Below are positions 1 to 7,917 of a DNA stretch of 38,213 nt, one piece after another. A program made the position numbers and the translations under genes. Location: NCBI GenBank assembly GCA_000421005.1, contig ATWA01000017.1, positions 1-38,213 on the forward strand, in the 5' to 3' direction. Origin of the DNA: Clostridiales bacterium NK3B98 (GTDB taxonomy: Bacteria > Bacillota > Clostridia > Oscillospirales > Oscillospiraceae). Within the stretch, counting starts at the first letter, position 1, and each line of letters opens with the position of its first letter. The notes below the pieces were generated by a model. That model was not told the DNA's origin and did not search any database. It was given only the letters and a program-made list of their open reading frames with translations.

Positions 1-107
1 CGGGGATAAAAGACCGAAGGAATACTGACGTATTTCAAGGGATTTTAGACCCGGATGGCGGAAAACAGACCGCTCAGACGCCGTAGCTTGATTTGTTCAG
101 TGGTTCC
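1..107 (+). repeat. Left copy of 107-bp inverted repeat
   Basis: These bases match the reverse complement of 37876-37982 at 105 of 107 positions without gaps. The two mismatches fall at left positions 17 and 26, so the inner 81 bp are identical. The inner end is sharp: after GTGGTTCC at 107 the flank here continues into recombinase coding sequence, while the flank at the right copy is unrelated. In one frame the repeat holds the last 28 or so codons of an open frame ending at TAG 84-86, and the same tail is present in the right copy. The outer end of the repeat lies beyond the window edge, so its full length is unknown. Confidence 0.9.
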
Positions 108-604
108 CCAGAGCAATGGTCATAGAGGACGCCCCACAGCGCAAGCTGAGCAGTCTGGACGAGGCGCTGAATGACGCTGACGCAAGGCTGAGCAAGGCAA
201 AGAAAGCCTATGAGAAGCTGCGATTGAACATTCTGAAATCGCTGGACAGTGACGGCACCATCTCCCAGGACGTTTTGAACGACCTGCTTGCCGATGCAAA
301 GCGGGACATGGAAGCGGCTGACGCAGAAATGAAAAAGCTCCAGCGCAAGCTGGAGGAAACGGTGGATATGATCGAGGAGGTGGAATCCACCCTTCGCCGC
401 TATGTGTACTGGGCAAAGACCTTCGACCACTGCGAACAGGCCACCAGAAAAATGATCTGCTGTTCCTTGCTGCGAGAGGTTCGGGTGCGCCGGGGGTACG
501 AGATCGAGGTGACGTACAGCGAGCAGCTTCAGCGGACGCTGGAGGGGGTGAAGGAGATTCGGGGGAATTCCGATGTTGTTGATCACTGCTCCAAGGGTGA
601 ATGA
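108..604 (+). pseudogene. Large serine recombinase, C-terminal fragment
   Basis: This fragment reads as the C-terminal coiled-coil and tail of a large serine recombinase of the kind carried by clostridial transposons and integrative elements. It has charged heptad-like stretches (SLDEALNDADARLSKAKKAY, then MEAADAEMKKLQRKLEETV) followed by a conserved-looking ATRKMICCSLLREVRV segment. The N-terminal catalytic resolvase domain, recombinase domain and zinc ribbon are all missing. The coding frame meets the inner edge of the 107-bp repeat and is closed by TGA at 89-91, so the gene was cut at or near position 107. The first ATG (116) has no ribosome-binding site and is not a real start. It is a relic of a mobile element. 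The family call rests on the coiled-coil tail only. Confidence 0.65.
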
Positions 605-738
605 ACTTGGTCCTGCCGGAGCCGTGGTAAATCAGGTTGGGACGTAACAAGTGACGTTATTGATTTGCATGGATTCCCGCAGAGCTGGTCTCTTACTGGC
701 ATAATCCTGCAAATTAGCATATTTGAGAGAGGTTTTAC

Positions 739-1176
739 ATAGATGATTTTCAATTAAAGCTATGCGACATTCAGGGACGCCTTTTTAAGCTCTCAAAGGA
801 CTACAGTAGCTCCCATTTCATACGCAGTTTTATGGTATCGAAAACGGCGGCGTATCTGGATATGCGGTATCACAAATTACAGTGGATGGGTGAGGAGTAT
901 CTCTTGGAGGAGTTGCTGTCTGAAAGAGAAATACCCAAGGACGGGGAGAAGTACAGTCCCGATGTTTTATACTGGATTGGCTATCTGTATCGCTATTGGG
1001 CGTGCACGAGAGGCGAGTCCAGCAAAAAGATCTACAGACAGTCCCCGGCAAAGACCATGAAACAAAACTATTTGATGTTCCACACCCTTGACCCAGAGCT
1101 TGCCATTGACAATCTGATCGAGCTGGGACAGCAAAAAAAGAACCGAAGCAAAAAAGGATGCCATTCGATTGAGTAA
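739..1176 (+). pseudogene. Small conserved protein with lost start codon (ATA)
   Basis: The reading frame is open from 727 and encodes about 145 residues beginning IDDFQLKLCDIQGRLFKLSK and continuing through GEEYLLEELLSE, YWIGYLYRYW and GESSKKIYRQ. It resembles small proteins of gut Firmicutes that I recall sitting beside DUF3791/DUF3990 (ADP-ribosyltransferase-fold) genes, possibly as an antitoxin-like partner. No such partner gene is present here. A good ribosome-binding site (GAGAGAGG, 725-732) stands 6 bases before codon ATA at 739, exactly where an ATG would be expected. The next in-frame ATG is at 832, well inside the conserved part and without a ribosome-binding site. The simplest reading is ATG mutated to ATA, so the gene is probably weakly expressed or dead. 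Function is not established. Confidence 0.5.
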
Positions 1177-1228
1177 CAGCCCTTCCGGCTTCAGCCATAC
1201 CCTTATTCATGTTACAAAGCGAGATATT

Positions 1229-3410
1229 TTAGTCACTTTTTTGGAGAAAAGGCAGTGCCTGCATGGGGGATGCCAAGCGTATCAACTGGGAGAGCGCCTG
1301 CATGGCATAGTAGGAATCGTTATAGCGCAGTTCATCCGGGGTTTCAGGCTGCGTCTCCTTCAGCTCGCTGGCTATGGACTCCCGGGTAAGCAGGGAAATG
1401 CCGTAGGTCTCCGTCGCTTCCTCCAGCTTGTCCAGTTTGGTCAGACAACTGAGGGCATAGGTGCCCAGCTCAGAATAGGCATCCGCCGCCGTCTGGACAG
1501 CCGCAGCTTTTTTGTTGGCGCTTGCCGCATCAATGGCGTCAATCAGATCGTCCACATACTTGGCAGCCGCCTGACTGAGGGCATGATCCGCCGCTTCCAG
1601 AATGCCCGCAGAGGAATAGGAGGCACCGGAAACGCCGTCTACATTTGTGCTCTGCGCCTGCAAAATGCGGTTGTGCAGCTCCGGGGCGGCATCTCTGTAA
1701 TATGCCTTTGTGTCCTTCATGTTTTCTCCTGTCACGGCGGTGATTCTGCCCTGCTCCACGGTGATCGTGACCGATACAGAGCCGTCTCCCCCGTAGCCGG
1801 AGCCCGTTGCGGTTATAGGTGCCGTCCGCCCAGACCACATTCCCGTTCCCGGCGGTGTTCACCGGTTCGGTATGGGCATCCGGGTAATACCCGGTGGTCA
1901 GAATGATACCGTCAATGCCGCCGTGATTGTCCCATGTGGGATAGCCGAACTTGCCGTTGGACTCTCCCACGGCGATGATCTCACCGTCGTCCGTAATGGC
2001 GGCGCCGTTGATCCAGTCGCCCTTGATGGTGCCGTAGTTTTCTGCCCAGAGCACGGTATCCTCGCTGCTGTACTTCACCAGAATGGCATCCTCGCCGCCG
2101 TAATTCCCCCAGCGGTAGCCCTTAGACAGCAGGCTGTTCTCCTTCATCACCCCGGCCTGCGCCCCGCACAGGAGATAGCCTCCGTCCGGAGCGGCAACAA
2201 TGGCCTCGGGGCGGCTGTTGTTGTCGTCAATGGTTCCGAAGTTCTCGCTGTGAATCAGGCTGCCCTCCGGGCTGTAGTGAACCACCAGCGTGTCCTTGGT
2301 TCCGGTGATCTGCCAGCCCTCCTGCGTGGAGGCGTCTCCGGTGGAGGTTCCGGTTGTGACCACAGAACCGTCATTCAGGACAGTCACGCCGCTGTAGGTG
2401 GCCTTGATGTAGTCCGCACTGTTTTCCGGCACGGTGGTCATATCTGCCCGGCCTGCGCTGCGGTGCCAGATGACGGAGCCGTCTTCTTTGCTGAGCTTGG
2501 CGATGAGGGCGTTTTGCACGTTCTTTGCCACGGCGTTGTATCCGGTGATGTAGAGGTTGTCCTCGCTGTCCACCGCAATATCCTCCACCCGCTCGGAGGG
2601 AGAGGACACATTGTAGGTGCCCTCCATGCCGCAGTAGTTGTGCAGGGCGGTATACTCCACCTGTGCGCTGCTGTCAAACTTGATGATGACGGTGTCCGAA
2701 CCGCTCTTCACCAGTCTGCTGGGAAGATCGCCCTGCGTACCGAAGGAAGTCCAAAGCTGGACAGGCTCCGAATAGTTTTCCCGGTCTGTGGAGGATGTAA
2801 GATAACCCTCCTTGCTGCCAGACCAGCCCACCGCATAGAAACCGCCGTCGCTGGTGGCGGCAACGCCGTAGCCCTGATCTCCTGCGGTTCCACCGATATG
2901 GATGTCGGTATAGCTGTCCGGGTTGTCCGGGTCAATGATTAGCAGATACCAGCATACCCCCTTCAGCTTTCCACTCACTTCATAGGGAGAACGTCCCAGT
3001 GCGACAATGCGTCCGTCCTCCAAAACGTCAATGCTTTCAAACAGGTCGATGCCTGTTCCTCCGTCTGCGTAAGCCTTTGCCCACTGCAGCCGGTGCTGGC
3101 TGTCGAATTTCATCAGGACAGCGTCATTGTCATTTCCGCTCTTTCCTCCCGCATGACTCCACACCGGGTCTTCGCTGGGGCCGAAGGAATAGCCGGAAAC
3201 CACAAAGCCGCCATCCTTTGTCAGTGCAATGTCGTGCAGGGCATCTGTATACGCCCCGCCATAGTTTTTGGCACTCTGAAACACAGGTGCGCTTTCCACT
3301 TCCGCATCCGCGGCAGACGCACCCATGGTGGGAACAGCGCCGAAGAGCATCACAGCACTCAGCGCCCCGCTGAGGATTCGTTTTGCCCTCCGTCTCCAAT
3401 CCGTTTTCAT
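1229..3410 (-). pseudogene. Secreted seven-repeat propeller protein with C-terminal FMN-binding domain, frameshifted
   Basis: The protein starts with a signal peptide (Arg-rich start, hydrophobic ILSGALSAVMLFGAV, likely cleavage after GASA), so it is exported. Residues 40-515 hold seven repeats of the DGGF-VV-GYS type, as expected for a seven-bladed beta-propeller. The C-terminal part (from about residue 525) is an FMN_bind domain with the motif DGVSGASYSS, the site where ApbE-type enzymes attach FMN covalently in this family. An extra base at 1813-1814 breaks the frame between GTY and TGSGYGG. Removing it restores one protein of about 726 residues. The ATG at 3410 has AGGAGG 8 bases upstream. 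The domains suggest an extracellular flavoprotein electron carrier or reductase. Shared operators link it to the metal ATPase operon on its right. The frameshift may be real or a sequencing error, since both halves otherwise look intact. Confidence 0.75.
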
Positions 3411-3525
3411 TCTGTTTACCTCCTGTCAGTGATTCCTTTCAACGATAACCGAAGCCCGAAAACACGCTCCGGTGCTGGGGCGATAACAAACAGGGCAGCA
3501 CCTCCTGACATCATAGAAACCATTT

Positions 3526-3545
3526 GTTAGTTAGTATGAACTAAC
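3526..3545. promoter_or_regulatory. Operator, GTTAGTT-N6-AACTAAC
   Basis: This is a perfect 7-bp inverted repeat with a 6-base spacer. It lies just downstream of the predicted start point (about 3549) of the leftward propeller/FMN gene, a classic repressor position. A second site with the same half-site and spacing occurs at 3658-3675 at the equivalent place in the opposite promoter. The form resembles DtxR/MntR-type metal-responsive boxes, but the regulator is not in the window. Confidence 0.6.
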
Positions 3546-3555
3546 GCACAGGTTC

Positions 3556-3584
3556 AGTATACCGGAGTTCTCCCTTTTTGTCAA
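3556..3584 (-). promoter_or_regulatory. Promoter of propeller/FMN gene
   Basis: On the minus strand TTGACA (3579-3584) and TATACT (3556-3561) are separated by exactly 17 bp, a near-consensus vegetative promoter. Transcription would start near 3549 and run into the operator at 3526-3545 and then the gene starting at 3410. Confidence 0.75.
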
Positions 3585-3620
3585 TCCAGTTGGATAGATG
3601 CGGGAACCCGGGTATTAGAC

Positions 3621-3649
3621 TTGACAAATATAGTTATAAGTCCTAAACT
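3621..3649 (+). promoter_or_regulatory. Promoter of DUF6110 / P-type ATPase operon
   Basis: A perfect -35 (TTGACA, 3621-3626) is followed after 17 bp by TAAACT (3644-3649, 4 of 6 matches). The start point would be near 3656. The core overlaps a 27-bp perfect palindrome and is followed immediately by the shared TTAGTT-type operator, so repression is expected. Confidence 0.6.
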
Positions 3650-3657
3650 TATAACTA
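3631..3657. promoter_or_regulatory. Perfect palindrome with 11-bp arms in the ATPase promoter
   Basis: TAGTTATAAGT (3631-3641) and ACTTATAACTA (3647-3657) are exact reverse complements around a 5-base centre. The site spans the -35/-10 spacer and the -10 of the rightward promoter. It differs from the TTAGTT-N6-AACTAA operator, so it may bind a second regulator. It is not followed by a T-run and is too early to be a terminator. Confidence 0.6.
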
Positions 3658-3675
3658 TTAGTTTGAAATTACTAA
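3658..3675. promoter_or_regulatory. Second operator, TTAGTT-N6-TACTAA
   Basis: It has the same half-site and the same 6-base spacer as 3527-3544, with one mismatch in the right arm. It lies at about +2 to +19 of the ATPase operon transcript. The matching position in both divergent promoters indicates one shared regulator. Confidence 0.5.
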
Positions 3676-3712
3676 CAAATAACATAACGCAATCACGAAA
3701 GGGGTTATTACA

Positions 3713-4003
3713 ATGTTTGGTTGGAAAAGAGCCAGATTTTTGGCCTATGGTTTTCTGCTGGGAACTGCGGGTGTCAGGGCGCTGAGCAGCAAGGACGCAA
3801 AGCGTGTCTATACCCATGTCACCGCTGCTGTAATGCGGGGCGTGGATGACGTGGTGAAGACCGCCGCAACGGTGAAGGAAAACTGTGATGACATTGCCGC
3901 CGAGGCAAAAGCCATCAATGACCGCCGCAATGAGGAGGCACGGAAGCTGGAGATTGAGGATGCAAAGGCATTGCTTGCCTCATCCGAACAAGAGACGAAG
4001 TAA
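3713..4003 (+). CDS. DUF6110 family small membrane protein
   Basis: This 96-residue protein has one N-terminal hydrophobic segment (about residues 8-25, FLAYGFLLGTAGVRAL) followed by SSKDAKRVYTHVTAAVMRG and a charged helical C-terminus rich in Ala, Glu and Lys. This is the pattern of DUF6110 proteins, which in clostridia are often encoded just upstream of a heavy-metal P-type ATPase. The ATG has an AAAGGGG site 9 bases upstream. The stop is 3 bases before the ATPase start, so the two are translated from one message. A role as accessory subunit or metal-handling partner of the pump is inferred from context. Its biochemical function is unknown. Confidence 0.75.
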   Translation: MFGWKRARFLAYGFLLGTAGVRALSSKDAKRVYTHVTAAVMRGVDDVVKTAATVKENCDDIAAEAKAINDRRNEEARKLEIEDAKALLASSEQETK

Positions 4004-4006
4004 ACC

Positions 4007-6130
4007 ATGAGGTGTCGAATTCTGCATGAATTGCCCGGGCGTCTCCGGATTCACATGGAACAATCCTATATGACCATTCAGGAAGCAGACCTGTTGGAAG
4101 CATATTTGAAGGAAGTTCCCGAAGTCACCACGGTGAAGGTCAGTGAAAGGACGTCCAATGCAGTCATTTGCTTTAACGGGCAGGTGCGAGAGCGTATTCT
4201 GAATGCCCTTGCGGACTTTGACTATGACACGACTGCTGTGTCTGTTCCGGAACACTCAGGCAGGGCATTGCAGCATGAATATATGGATCAAATGGCACTG
4301 CGGATTCTGGGCAGGGGCGTTTCCAATCTGTTTCTGCCCAGCCCGGTTCGTGCCGGAATCTCCATCCTCAAATCAGGTTCTTTTCTTCTGCGGGGCATTC
4401 GCTGTCTCCTGAACAGGCAGCTGAGGGTGGAGGTATTGGATGCCGCTTCTATTTTGGTCAGTCTGCTTCGTCAGGACTATGATACTGCGGGTCAGGTGAT
4501 GTTCCTTCTGGGCATCGGTGACCTCATGGAGGAATGGATCCATCACAAGTCTGTGAACGATCTGGCAGCAGCCATGGCGCTGAATGTAGACAAAGTCTGG
4601 CGCAAGCTGGACGGCGGAACGGAATTGCTCACCGACATCCGCTCCGTTGGAGTAGGCGACCGCATCGTCGTGCGAACCGGAAACATGATCCCGCTGGACG
4701 GGGAGGCAGTCGAAGGAGATGCCATGGTCAATCAGGCATCCTTTACCGGAGAACCTCTGCCGGTACACAAGAGCACAGGCAGTTACCTCTACGCCGGTTC
4801 GGTGGTGGAGGAGGGCAGTCTGGTGATCTGCGTCCGCAAGGAGAGCGGCAGTGGGCGGTATGACCGAATTGTCAGCATGATCGAGTCCACGGAAAAGCTG
4901 AAATCCAGTGCTGAGACGAAAGCCTCCCGCCTTGCGGATCGGCTTGTGCCCTGGACCTTTGGGGCAGCACTGGCAGCCTGGCTGACGACCCGGGACGTCA
5001 CCCGGGCAAGCTCCATTCTTATGGTGGACTTTTGCTGTGCTTTGAAGCTGTCGATGCCCATTGCGGTGCTCTCTGCCATTCATGAAGCGGGCAACCATCA
5101 CATTTCTGTCAAAGGCGGGAAGTTTTTAGAGCCCTTTGCGCAGGCAGAGACGATGGTGTTCGACAAGACCGGCACCCTGACCGTGGCATCCCCCACGGTG
5201 AAGGCCGTCATCCCCTTCGGCGGACAGGATGAAGCGGAGGTACTGCGCCTTGCCGCCTGTCTGGAAGAGCACTATCCCCACTCTGTGGCAAGAGCGGTGG
5301 TGCGTTCCGCCCGGGAGCGGGATTTGGAGCATGAGGAGCGGCACTCCAAGGTGGAGTATGTGGTCGCCCACGGGATTGCCAGCAGCGTGGACGGTGTGCG
5401 GGTCTGCATTGGAAGCCATCACTTTATTTTTGAGGACGAGGGCTGCACCGTACCGGAGGGAGAAGTGGAACGGCTCGCCTCCCTGCCGGATGAATTCTCT
5501 CACCTCTATCTGGCGGTGGGGGGCGTTCTGGCTGCGGTGCTGTTGATCGAAGACCCCATGAAACCAGAGGCGGCTCAGGCGATTCAGGCGCTTCGGGCAC
5601 AGGGGATCTCCCGTCTGGTGATGATGACCGGAGACAACGAGCGCACTGCCCGGGCTGTGGCAGCTCAGGTTGGCTTGGACGAGGTTTATGCGGAGGTACT
5701 CCCGGAAGACAAGGCCCAGTTTATTCAGCGGGAGCATCAGCAGGGGCGGACGGTTATTATGATCGGAGACGGCGTAAACGATTCCCCTGCCCTGTCTGCA
5801 TCCGACGTGGGTGTTGCCATCAACAGCGGGGCTGCCATTGCCAGAGAGATTGCGGATATCACCATCTCCGAAAATGACCTGATGTCATTGGTCACCCTGA
5901 GGCAGCTCAGTGAAGCGCTGATGAATCGAATCAACCAGAATTATCACATCATCATCGGCTTCAATTCTCTCTTGATTGGGCTGGGTGTTTTGGGCATCCT
6001 GCCGCCTGCGGTGACAGCCCTTGCCCATAATACATCCACCATTGCCATCGGTCTGAAAAGCATGACCAATCTGCTGCCGGAAGCCCGCTTTTCTCCTGAT
6101 GCAGCTTCACCTGACAAACATAAACAGTAA
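4007..6130 (+). CDS. Heavy-metal translocating P-type ATPase (P1B-like)
   Basis: This 707-residue integral membrane pump would export a transition metal using ATP. An HMA-like N-terminal domain (residues 1-75) lacks the CxxC metal site. Landmarks follow in order: TGE actuator motif (247-249), phosphorylation motif DKTGTLT (Asp386), the HP-loop equivalent YPHS (near 424), MTGDN and GDGVND (Asp588). The ion-path motif is DFCCALKLSMP (Cys343-Cys344) rather than CPC, so the usual Cu/Zn/Cd assignments do not apply directly. Iron or manganese is possible and cannot be decided here. There is little ribosome-binding site, and translation is probably coupled to the DUF6110 gene 3 bases upstream. Expression should follow the doubly operated promoter at 3621-3649. 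The protein appears full length. Confidence 0.88.
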   Translation: MRCRILHELPGRLRIHMEQSYMTIQEADLLEAYLKEVPEVTTVKVSERTSNAVICFNGQVRERILNALADFDYDTTAVSVPEHSGRALQHEYMDQMALRILGRGVSNLFLPSPVRAGISILKSGSFLLRGIRCLLNRQLRVEVLDAASILVSLLRQDYDTAGQVMFLLGIGDLMEEWIHHKSVNDLAAAMALNVDKVWRKLDGGTELLTDIRSVGVGDRIVVRTGNMIPLDGEAVEGDAMVNQASFTGEPLPVHKSTGSYLYAGSVVEEGSLVICVRKESGSGRYDRIVSMIESTEKLKSSAETKASRLADRLVPWTFGAALAAWLTTRDVTRASSILMVDFCCALKLSMPIAVLSAIHEAGNHHISVKGGKFLEPFAQAETMVFDKTGTLTVASPTVKAVIPFGGQDEAEVLRLAACLEEHYPHSVARAVVRSARERDLEHEERHSKVEYVVAHGIASSVDGVRVCIGSHHFIFEDEGCTVPEGEVERLASLPDEFSHLYLAVGGVLAAVLLIEDPMKPEAAQAIQALRAQGISRLVMMTGDNERTARAVAAQVGLDEVYAEVLPEDKAQFIQREHQQGRTVIMIGDGVNDSPALSASDVGVAINSGAAIAREIADITISENDLMSLVTLRQLSEALMNRINQNYHIIIGFNSLLIGLGVLGILPPAVTALAHNTSTIAIGLKSMTNLLPEARFSPDAASPDKHKQ

Positions 6131-6204
6131 CGATAAAGGGATGCTCAAGCTGAACCCATCTTTGTCCGGATTATCGACAAAGAATACTGAATCAGGATAG
6201 AAAG

Positions 6205-6249
6205 AACCGTGTTCCTGAGGTATGATACCCTCATCAGGAACACGGTTTT
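6205..6249 (+). terminator. Rho-independent terminator after the ATPase operon
   Basis: AACCGTGTTCCTGA (6205-6218) pairs perfectly with 6234-6247, giving a 14-bp stem that runs into TTTT. It ends the metal operon and lies only 8 bases before the ribosome-binding site of the next gene. It could therefore also act as an attenuator for that operon. A smaller hairpin (TCTTTGTC / GACAAAGA, 6159-6183) precedes it. Confidence 0.75.
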
Positions 6250-6271
6250 ACTTGTTGAGGAGGCGCAGAGC

Positions 6272-6706
6272 ATGAAACGAAAACCCATTCTGGACATCCG
6301 TATTGAGGCCAACGGCCCCGCCCTGCACATGAAAGGCGAAAACGCCGAGGTGGACATGATTCCCTTCAAGGGGACGGTGGAAAGCGAGCTGTTCACCGGC
6401 ATCGTAGAGCCCTGCGGGGTGGATACGCAGATTGTCAATGCGGTCCACATCCGGCATATGTCCGCCCGCTATCTGCTCACGGGAAGGGACTCTGCCGGAG
6501 CGGAGGCTCACATCTATGTGGAAAACAACGGCTGGTTCGACGACCTCACCAAGACCATGCCCTTCCACACTGTGCCCACCTTCTACACGGATTCTGCGGT
6601 GCTGGCACCCTATCTGCACAGCAGCCGCTTTGAGGGCGAGGGTGTGATGGAAGAGGACGGATTACACATCTACTTCTATGAGATCGGAGGGCATGGCGAT
6701 GAATGA
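6272..6706 (+). CDS. DUF3237-like small protein
   Basis: The protein has 144 residues and begins MKRKPILDIRIEANGP. The start at 6272 is chosen because GAGGAGG stands 8 bases before it, whereas an upstream in-frame start would lie inside the terminator. The pattern IPFKGTVES.LFTGIV.P.G.D.Q, SARYLLTG, AHIYVENNGW and the terminal HIYFYEI fits the DUF3237 family of small beta-barrel proteins. It is the first gene of a rightward glycoside-processing operon. Its last 8 bases overlap the start of the next hydrolase, so translation is coupled. The molecular role of DUF3237 is not settled. Here it may bind or process an aromatic or glycoside substrate, which is inference from neighbours only. Confidence 0.6.
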   Translation: MKRKPILDIRIEANGPALHMKGENAEVDMIPFKGTVESELFTGIVEPCGVDTQIVNAVHIRHMSARYLLTGRDSAGAEAHIYVENNGWFDDLTKTMPFHTVPTFYTDSAVLAPYLHSSRFEGEGVMEEDGLHIYFYEIGGHGDE

Positions 6707-7904
6707 ACGTTTTTTCGGCGTGGGTGAGCCCCTCATCCAGCGCCAGCGGGATCAGGGCATTGACGCCTCCGCCTATCTGGAGCTGGTAAAGGGTCTGGGC
6801 TGCAATGCCTATCGGTCATGGATGCACCTGACCGAGCTGCTCCGCGACCCGGTCACCCCCAATCTGGAGGAAGTGGAACGTCACCGGCGGCTGCTGGACA
6901 AGGCGCAGGAGCTGGACATCGAAGTGACCGGTATGAGCCACGAATGGTTCCTCCCGGTCGGATGCCGTCAGCACAAGGGACACGCCATGCCAAAGCGTGA
7001 CCTGACCCCCGGCAGCCTCTATATGCAGGCGCTGGAACTGCTGGAGCAGAGCTGGTACACCATGGTCTCCCTGTTCCCGCAGGTGAGCATTTGGGAGGTA
7101 GGCAATGAGTGGAACCTGAACGCCTTCCTTCACCCGGACGGGTTTTTGGATTCCGATATGTCCGCACCCTTTACCGCAGATGAGAAAATGGACATTGCGG
7201 TGGACATGATGTACTTTGCCGCCAGAGGGGTACGCAGAGCCAACCCGCAGGCAAAGGTAGCCTCCTTCTCCCCGGCGTTATCCACCCCGGGACTGGGCGG
7301 GGATATGCCGGATTATCTTCCGGTGATGTACGGCGTGGCGTGGACGCTGGACAAGGTCTATTCCCGGATCAAAAGCGGGCGGTTCTGGTCGGACAATACC
7401 GACGACTATTTTGATCTGGTGGCATGGCACCCCTATGTGTTTACCAACAAGGAAGTGCCGGATGCCGACCTGTTTCTGGACGTGGACGAGCCGGATCAGC
7501 TCTGGAAGAGCTACAACGACGCTGCCTATAAGGTGATGAAAAAATACGGCGACGGACACAAGCAGGTGCTGCTCACCGAGACCGGGTTCACCGACTGCGG
7601 CAATCCGGATTGGGAGCGGCGCTACGCAGGTTATAACGAGAAGCTGCTGCGCATCGCACAGGGACTGCCCTACGTCCGCACCCTCCACAACTTCCGCCTG
7701 CTCAACGAAAACGCCATGCTCCGCCGGGGCGGTATTGAGCAAAACCAGATCGGCGGACTTACCGAGGTTTACTTCGGTCTCTTCACCGACCCGGAGGAGG
7801 ACTGCCAGCCCCGGGCAAGGGCAAAGGCCATTCAGCGCGTAACGGGCAGTAAAGTGGATTTGGCAAAGCTGGGAGCAGAGGTCTCCCGTCAGATCATTGG
7901 ATAA
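6699..7904 (+). CDS. Clan GH-A glycoside hydrolase (GH39/GH5-like TIM barrel)
   Basis: This 401-residue intracellular protein (no signal peptide) begins MNERFFGVGEP. The start is 6699 because GGAGG (6686-6690) is 8 bases away; the in-frame ATG at 6693 is too close to it. WEVGNEWN carries the Asn-Glu acid/base pair of clan GH-A (Glu137), and LLTETGF carries the expected nucleophile (Glu294). These support a retaining beta-glycosidase. The exact family and substrate are not clear, with a distant GH39 or unclassified GH-A member likely. It overlaps the DUF3237 gene and is 13 bases from the carboxylesterase, so all three form one operon that would strip sugar and acyl groups from one substrate. 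Confidence 0.7.
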   Translation: MNERFFGVGEPLIQRQRDQGIDASAYLELVKGLGCNAYRSWMHLTELLRDPVTPNLEEVERHRRLLDKAQELDIEVTGMSHEWFLPVGCRQHKGHAMPKRDLTPGSLYMQALELLEQSWYTMVSLFPQVSIWEVGNEWNLNAFLHPDGFLDSDMSAPFTADEKMDIAVDMMYFAARGVRRANPQAKVASFSPALSTPGLGGDMPDYLPVMYGVAWTLDKVYSRIKSGRFWSDNTDDYFDLVAWHPYVFTNKEVPDADLFLDVDEPDQLWKSYNDAAYKVMKKYGDGHKQVLLTETGFTDCGNPDWERRYAGYNEKLLRIAQGLPYVRTLHNFRLLNENAMLRRGGIEQNQIGGLTEVYFGLFTDPEEDCQPRARAKAIQRVTGSKVDLAKLGAEVSRQIIG

Positions 7905-7917
7905 AGGAGGAAGCATC

